DNA of 64,000 nucleotides from Rhodamnia argentea (Eukaryota; Streptophyta; Magnoliopsida; Myrtales; Myrtaceae), in contig NC_063154.1 in assembly GCF_020921035.1 (NCBI RefSeq), positions 28,219,948-28,283,947 of the forward strand, written 5' to 3'. The position numbers and the translations under genes are program-made. The notes beneath the pieces were generated by a model. It searched no databases. It was not told the DNA's origin and saw nothing but the letters and a program-made list of their open reading frames with translations. Of this stretch, positions 58,304-64,000 are shown piece by piece; position 1 is the stretch's first letter, and each line of letters opens with the position of its first letter.

Positions 58304-58308
58304 GAGGG

Positions 58309-58704
58309 TGTCGAATATCTTAATTCGATCATATCAACGATGCAAGAAAGTAATGAAAATTTGCACAACACAAGAATTTACGTGGTTCGACAAATGGGAG
58401 ATGTTCCGCCTACCTACGTCTACGAGGAAATGAGATCTATTTCACTAATAACGTAGAAAAGTGTACAGCCGCTCTTTCTCACACACACTCTATATAATAG
58501 AGACCTGTTTCGCTCTAAATATATATAACGAAACCCTACACGGCACAAATTACAAAATTGCCCACATAGCCTAAAATATTTAATTTTCCCATAGAAATCC
58601 TTCTATAATCGAGCGGGACCCCCGTCTTTGTTCGGTCGCAAGGGGCCTTTCGGAACCGCCTCATAATATCTTGGATAACAGAATACAAAACATTAACCTC
58701 AACA
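58309..58704 (-). mobile_element. Solo LTR, copia-like, minus orientation, TSD GAGGG
   Basis: A 396-bp block with ends TGTCGAATATC and ACCTCAACA between perfect duplications GAGGG at 58304-58308 and 58705-58709. It holds the copia-LTR phrase TTTACGTGGTTCGACAAATG and TATA-like words on the expected side. No internal region. Confidence 0.85.
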
Positions 58705-58709
58705 GAGGG

Positions 58710-59376
58710 GGTGATGACAGCTCTTTACACTTCCCTAATTTATAACTGATAGGGACCTATGAGATCCCAAAAAATAATATTTCCTTCCTACCCTCCTCCC
58801 CCTTTTTTGTCATTTCCTTTTAAAATATTATCTTTTGGAAAATATTTTCTTTTCTATTTGCTCTCTTTCTTTAATTTTTTTTTATTTCCATAAAAAAAAA
58901 TCAATGGATGTCTGATGGAATAATTTTCTAGGTTGTTGTTATTGTTGGTACCTTCTTGATTTCATTCAAGTTCGGTATTTTATGAGACTTAAGATATGAA
59001 ATCATAAAAAGTAATAATTTATCACGCATATATAAAAAATATTTATTTATTATGCCACGTGTCCCAAAGTGTCGAAATTCTCTATTTTTTGAGAAATCAC
59101 AGGTCGGCGTGTCGTGTCGTGACGTGTCTCGTGTCTCGTGTCGTGTCGGTGCTACATAGGTTAGGATAGCATTATTTTGGATCATCTTGATGTCGAACAA
59201 GAACAATTTTGTACGCCTAGAAAAAAAAAAAAAAAGCAAAGTGTGGATTCAACTTGATAGAGCAAAACAATTGGTAATACCCCGGACTGAGTGATAGAAA
59301 CTTGTGAAATCCCTAAAGATGAAAAGAACTGCACCGCGGCATTCCCTCTGATGAATGAATGCAATGTTTGTTGCAG
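58710..59376. other. Intergenic and intron-like sequence before the dioxygenase remnant
   Basis: AT-rich. A short CGTGTC-type repeat lies at 59104-59148. No first exon for the dioxygenase remnant could be found here. Confidence 0.45.
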
Positions 59377-60277
59377 CGAAGTTTTCAGCTGAGTACTGCA
59401 GGGCGGTCCAGAAATTGGCTAGGGAACTGCTCAAGGGTATATCGGAGAGCCTAGGACTTGAACCGGGCTACGTCGACGAGGAAATGAACACGGATTAAAG
59501 CCACCAGATTTTAGCAGCGAATCTGTATCCGCCGTGCCCGCAGCCAGAACTCACTACGGGCTTACCCCCACGCTCGGACTGTGGCCTGTTGACCATCCTC
59601 ATGCAGAATGGAGTTAGCGGCCTCCAAGTGCACCATGGTGGGAAGTGGGTCAAAGTCGATCCCATTCCGAATGCGCTCGTGGTCAACAACGGTGATCAGC
59701 TTGAGGTAAAGATACAGAGATCCATGCTTAATCTTGCACGAGTGGTCCAATTAATATCAAATCTAGGTATTTACTCTGTGCCTTGGAATATAGATGCAGA
59801 TGCAATGTAGGTATTTGTGGAAGGGACATTGTTATTAGACATAGAACTATAGTACATACAGTTGTGTAAAAAATTTGTTGAAACACACTCTATTGTCTTT
59901 GTTTCTTTAACCAGATATTAATTTGTTAAAAAGCCGATACAAATCTTTGTGATTTACTCTTGTTTCTCCCATTGAACAGATCAAGCTTCTTGGAAACTAA
60001 TTCCTTTTGTGACACTTTTCAACTGTGCTAGATTATGAGCTATGGGAAATACAAGAGTGTTCTGCATCAAGCTGTTGTGAACGACAGGGCTACAAGGATA
60101 TCGATCCCTTTCAATGCCGGACCATTGCCCGACACTGTCGTCGTGCCAGCAGAGCAGCTGGTGGAAGGCGAGGACAACCAAGCCACGAAAATCTCGGTGA
60201 ATTACAAGGACTTTATGGAACTTAAACAGAGCAAAGTCATTGATTCGAAATCATGCGTGAATCAGGTAAAGATATGA
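59377..60277 (+). pseudogene. 2-oxoglutarate/Fe(II)-dependent dioxygenase remnant (DMR6/flavonoid-oxygenase-like)
   Basis: Two exon-like blocks survive: 59377-59705 (after TTTGTTGCAG, ending CTTGAG|GTAAAG) and 60032-60277 (after CTGTGCTAG, ending QVKI and TGA). They show [47 protein letters not shown] and RISIPF, the C-terminal half of a plant 2OGD. TAA at 59496-59498 interrupts the first block. The iron-ligand motif HxD reads RSD (PPRSDCG), so the first histidine is lost; the second histidine (VLH) and the 2OG-binding arginine (RIS) remain. No N-terminal exon was found. It cannot be an active oxygenase. Confidence 0.82.
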
Positions 60278-61931
60278 TTTTCTGTTATGCTGTATCATGT
60301 TAAAAAGGGATGTGCGATGTCTATTGGTTCTAGACTGTCTGAACACTTTGGAGAGCAACCTCATGGAACGTGTAATGTTATTTGATGCAAGGTGCAAGAA
60401 CCATACAGCACCAAACTGAACCTTTCTGTGATGTATCTTCTTGACATAACAAATGGAAGTGAGAACTGCATTATGTCTGATTAAACACCGCAAATTTGTA
60501 GTGCTATACCAAACTATAACGTTCGGTCAGTATGAGCAAGCAAATTTATGGGTCTGCACTTTCACCGGAAACGGCCACTTCATTGCGCTGAAAACACCGG
60601 GGTACTAGCCACAACTCGAAGAACCTGTTTCAAATATAATCTCCTCCGACGAAAATAAAGATTTGTTTAGGCTGAGACATCACCCTAAGCATCGTAACCC
60701 CAGAGGCATCTTGTGCCTATGTTGAGGATGATTCTAAAACCTCGTTTTCTTTTTAGATTTGACGGTTTCAAGTAGACATTGCACCGATGGAAACCCGACT
60801 TTGTCCAATCTATTAGGATTAGGCTTCCAAACACAATGAAATAGAAAGTAAATGGGAATAAAAGAAATAGAGACACAAGGTTTATCTTAGTTTATTCTTA
60901 AACTAGAGCTACATCCAGCAGATGATTCCACCATAATGAACGTTTCCCACATGTCTATTGACCCTCAATTATAAGAGAAAGATGTTATATATAGGCCACT
61001 CAGTAGCCATTCATTGCTTCAAGTTCAAATTATCAATAAAATAAAAACCCAACCTACAAAACTTCCATGCCTTCCTGTCAATGGGGAATATGAATTACAC
61101 TCCAACACAATCTTGATGGCATGCCGAGAGGGTATATTTCCATTTTGTTGAGCGATCAACTGTCCCGATTAGTTCTTGAAGCAAATCAAGTATAATTCAT
61201 TGTGTTCAAACAACTAAGGGTGCATTTGACTCATGGAAAACAAATATATTTTTTTAAAAATGATCATTTGTATCACTTGAAATGATTAACCGATAAATAA
61301 CAATATTATTATCAATAACAATTTATGCCAACAAAATTTTAGACAATGAAAATATTTTTCATTTGTTCATTTTTTTTTAGTGATCCAAGCGATTAGTTTT
61401 CGAAAAAAAAAATTCTAAATCATTCATTTACTAGGAGAACATCTTCTTTTATTTCCTGGTGTTTGGATAGCTTAGGAAAATGAGTCAACGGCAAATGTTT
61501 TCAAAATATGACCAGAAACTCTGCAGTTGAGTCCGGCACTTGTTCCCAAGCTGACAACGGGGCCGGGACCATCAAGGCCTAGCCTGAGACAAAGGTGCCT
61601 ATGCCTGCGACGCCGGGCCTGGTAATATGGAGGCTGCACTATGGTCCATGGTCCGGGGCTGGGCACAGAAGTTTACGTGGTCCGGTCTGAGTGTCTATAT
61701 GTACTTTACGAGGATACCCAATCGCCAAGAAATCCACTATGAATTTGGAGAATACAAAGACATTGATGCACTCTCGATGACGCAATGATGGACTCTAGAT
61801 CTGAGGCAAATGCAATTTCTCATGCTTGGATAAAAAAACATAAGAGCCACACCAGCTTATATAACTCTCAGATTCAAGATTTGGTTAGAACAAAGAGAGT
61901 GCCCGCGATTGCTCTGCCTCGAATGGATCTT
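60278..61931. other. Intergenic, nothing recognised
   Basis: Mostly AT-rich with a GC-rich patch at 61540-61670. No gene, RNA or transposon end recognised. Confidence 0.45.
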
Positions 61932-63205
61932 CTAGGAAGTGAAAGCCACAATGTCAGGGTCTTGCTCCAAAAGAACCTTCTCCTCTGGGCTTAGCATGAT
62001 CCACGCATCGATTCCACCCTCAGATTTGCTATCGATGAGAAAAACCATACGGACAGGAATGCACGTGTTGCTCACCAAGTCCGGCTTCCCCACCCAAAAT
62101 CGATGTCATAGAACGGGAAACCACACCAGCTTGAAAAGGCCACCACGTTCTCCCGATCACTGTGAGCAGCCCATTCTTTGGATTCTCTTATAGAGTCCTT
62201 CACCATGTTCATGCACGACTCTCCGTCCGCTGTCGCCGCGTACCTTGTCTTGGCACTCACAAATGTGTCGTGGATCACCTTCGCAAACGCCTCGAGATTC
62301 AGGCCATTCTGATCCATGGTGTGTCGGCCGACGACCATGGTGTAGAAGTTACCAAACGCATTTGTTGGTATGGGTAGATTGACTCTCCCTCGCAGGTTCA
62401 TCGAGTGACAAACCACGAAGGGTCTTAGGCGGCCGTGTTTCTCTCGATCCATGGTTACAAACACCTTACATAATAGTGCGCACACGACCTCCACTCTCGA
62501 TATCCGCTCAATTTTAGCCGCAGCTAGTTTTAGTCTCGATAGGGCCGCACCGCTGAATATGAACCGATTCATCGTGAATTTTACTCCACCACGGAGTGGA
62601 GGCCAGCGAGTGACTACCGACCCCTTCACTGGGAATAGAGAGGAAAGGTTGAAATACGGCGAGGCTAGCTCATTGATTCCACTCCGGCACACTGTAGCCC
62701 ATGAATTCATGAATGTTGCCATGGTGGACATGTCGCCTAACTTGTGGCAAGAGCGCAGGCTGATCACGAGTCCCCTGCAGTCGAATACGTTCACTTGAAT
62801 CACGACTAGGGGATTGCCGGCAAGTCCCAGTGGGAACTTGGACAAACAGCTGAGCAGGTCCACGTCGAAGCCTCCCTGGAGGAGATGATCAAGCTGGCAA
62901 TTCACTCTGGCGTGCACAAATTCTACTCCTTGGTCGTTACAGTCGATAAAGAGCCCTTCCTCGATGTACCGACCAGCTAGAGGGTAGAAGTTCACTAGGG
63001 TTTCTGAAAGCGACTCCTCCAAAAGGCGAAGCCTTTGGAAAGTATCGTCTTCACGGTTTTCGCCATCGGCCCGGTAGTAGAAAAGGAAACCTGCATAACC
63101 CGGATGCTGAAGCTCATCTATGCAGGAAAGGTTTAGCTTGCAATGATGATTCGGCGTCGGAGCCGATGGCTTGATCAGTTTCCTGCTTTGCACTTCCACC
63201 TTCAT
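61932..63205 (-). pseudogene. BAHD acyltransferase, divergent copy, C-terminal frameshift
   Basis: Single-exon vinorine-synthase-like BAHD, more diverged than the module copies (MKVEVQSRKLIKPSAPTPNH start at 63205; an open frame extends to 63316 but paralogues support the inner ATG). HXXXD is HKLGD at 154-158 and DFGWG is at 369-373. Directly after it the C run at 62088-62091 has four bases where the paralogues have five. The frame reads SRTW and stops at 62072, while the proper C terminus (KPDLVSNT to DPDIVAFTS, stop 61932-61934) lies intact in the next frame. Either a recent pseudogene or a one-base sequence error in a working gene. It is not part of the a/b module. Confidence 0.85.
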
Positions 63206-64000
63206 GCTTGATTCTCTTCCAATCACTCCAGTACTCCCCAACAAATTGGAATTTCCTTTCCTGGTGCACTCAAACCTGGTCGGTAGAGATTGGTTATATA
63301 GAAACTTGTCAAACAATGATCCATTTATAAGGTAACTCCTGGATGAATGTTACAAAAGTCGCGTCTACGAAAGGTAGTACCAGGTGATCATAAAAAAGAG
63401 GCCCATCGTGAGCTCTGGTAGAGATTTTCTTGTACCATGTCCTTCAATTGAAGGCAATTATGATAGAAAAAACCAGAAAGAAGTGTCCTATGTACAAGCC
63501 CTTGAAATACAAAATCAAATTAAATTTCTAGTAGGAGAGATTTTAATCTTTCTTCATTATCTATAAGATTAACGGTACTATTTACGTGTCCTTACCAAAA
63601 AAAAATTTCCTTACCAAAAAAAAAAAGATACTATTTACGTGATTCTAGACCATGTTGATGTACTTTGGATTCGCAGATGTTTCATTTTCCTACCTAAACG
63701 GGATACAACTTGTGTAGATTAATGATTATAAGTTAGCAATCGCGAAGACTCGAAGATTATGCTCGTCTGTCTGCATGAAAATACCTTTGACGTCCGAGCA
63801 ATTCCAATCTAGGAATTGGAGTGATCCATGCAACTTTTATCAACTGTGTCCAAATTGTTCTTGATAAGGGCCACATATACAGGCTTGGACTTAACCGAAT
63901 TATGAGCTCATAGAGTGTACCATGGGCTTATAGACAGTGGGCCTATGGATAGTCAGGTCTTTACACCCATCTTTCTTAAATACCAAATGTAAATAAATAA
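63206..64000. other. Upstream of the divergent BAHD; nothing else recognised
   Basis: Promoter side of the minus-strand gene followed by AT-rich intergenic DNA. No clear TATA box was identified. Confidence 0.4.

Noticed and set aside
1-64000. tRNA, rRNA or other structured RNA genes
   Set aside because: None was recognised by eye; only primer-binding sites with tRNA complementarity were seen.

Overview
The window is nuclear DNA of a flowering plant, almost certainly a eudicot. The signs are a GT-AG spliced gene for a plastid enzyme, plant BAHD acyltransferases, Ty1/copia and Ty3/gypsy retrotransposons, solo LTRs, Mutator-like (MULE) transposons and a piece of an endogenous caulimovirid (plant pararetrovirus). 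The repeat families would fit a woody rosid such as Myrtaceae, but the sequence alone does not prove the species.

Layout. 1-3.5 kb: end of a gypsy polyprotein whose downstream LTR region is split by a 2.9-kb solo LTR. 4.3-8.9 kb: two diverged direct repeats enclosing a tandem duplication and a small MULE. 9.5-13.6 kb (+): an apparently complete 11-exon gene for the plastid 1,4-dihydroxy-2-naphthoate phytyltransferase of phylloquinone synthesis (MenA/ABC4 type, 396 codons), including one GC-AG intron. 14.3-54.4 kb: a tandemly repeated two-gene module, all genes on the minus strand, coding for single-exon vinorine-synthase-like BAHD acyltransferases of an 'a' and a 'b' type. The copies are a1 (14758-16047, intact), b1 (23904-25213, frameshifted), a2 (33307-34595, nonsense plus frameshift), b2 (42319-43629, intact, but with an a-type 5' end and promoter) and b3 (51627-51932, a remnant). 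59.4-60.3 kb: a broken 2-oxoglutarate-dependent dioxygenase. 61.9-63.2 kb: a more distant BAHD with one frameshift near its C terminus.

After the module multiplied, its copies were hit by separate insertions whose empty sites are still visible in the sister copies: a Tork/Tnt1-like copia element (17914-23082, TSD CATAC), a MULE with 7+7 inverted tandem arrays (26219-30496), solo LTRs at 31183-31881, 35618-39441 (TSD CCATG) and 40671-41554 (TSD CTCAC), and a caulimovirid fragment coding for movement-protein and coat-protein regions but no polymerase (about 44.6-49.25 kb). A further solo LTR lies at 58309-58704 (TSD GAGGG).

Only the MenA/ABC4 gene and the BAHD genes a1 and b2 look functional. 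The rest is gene decay and transposon history, which makes the window a good record of birth and death in an acyltransferase cluster.
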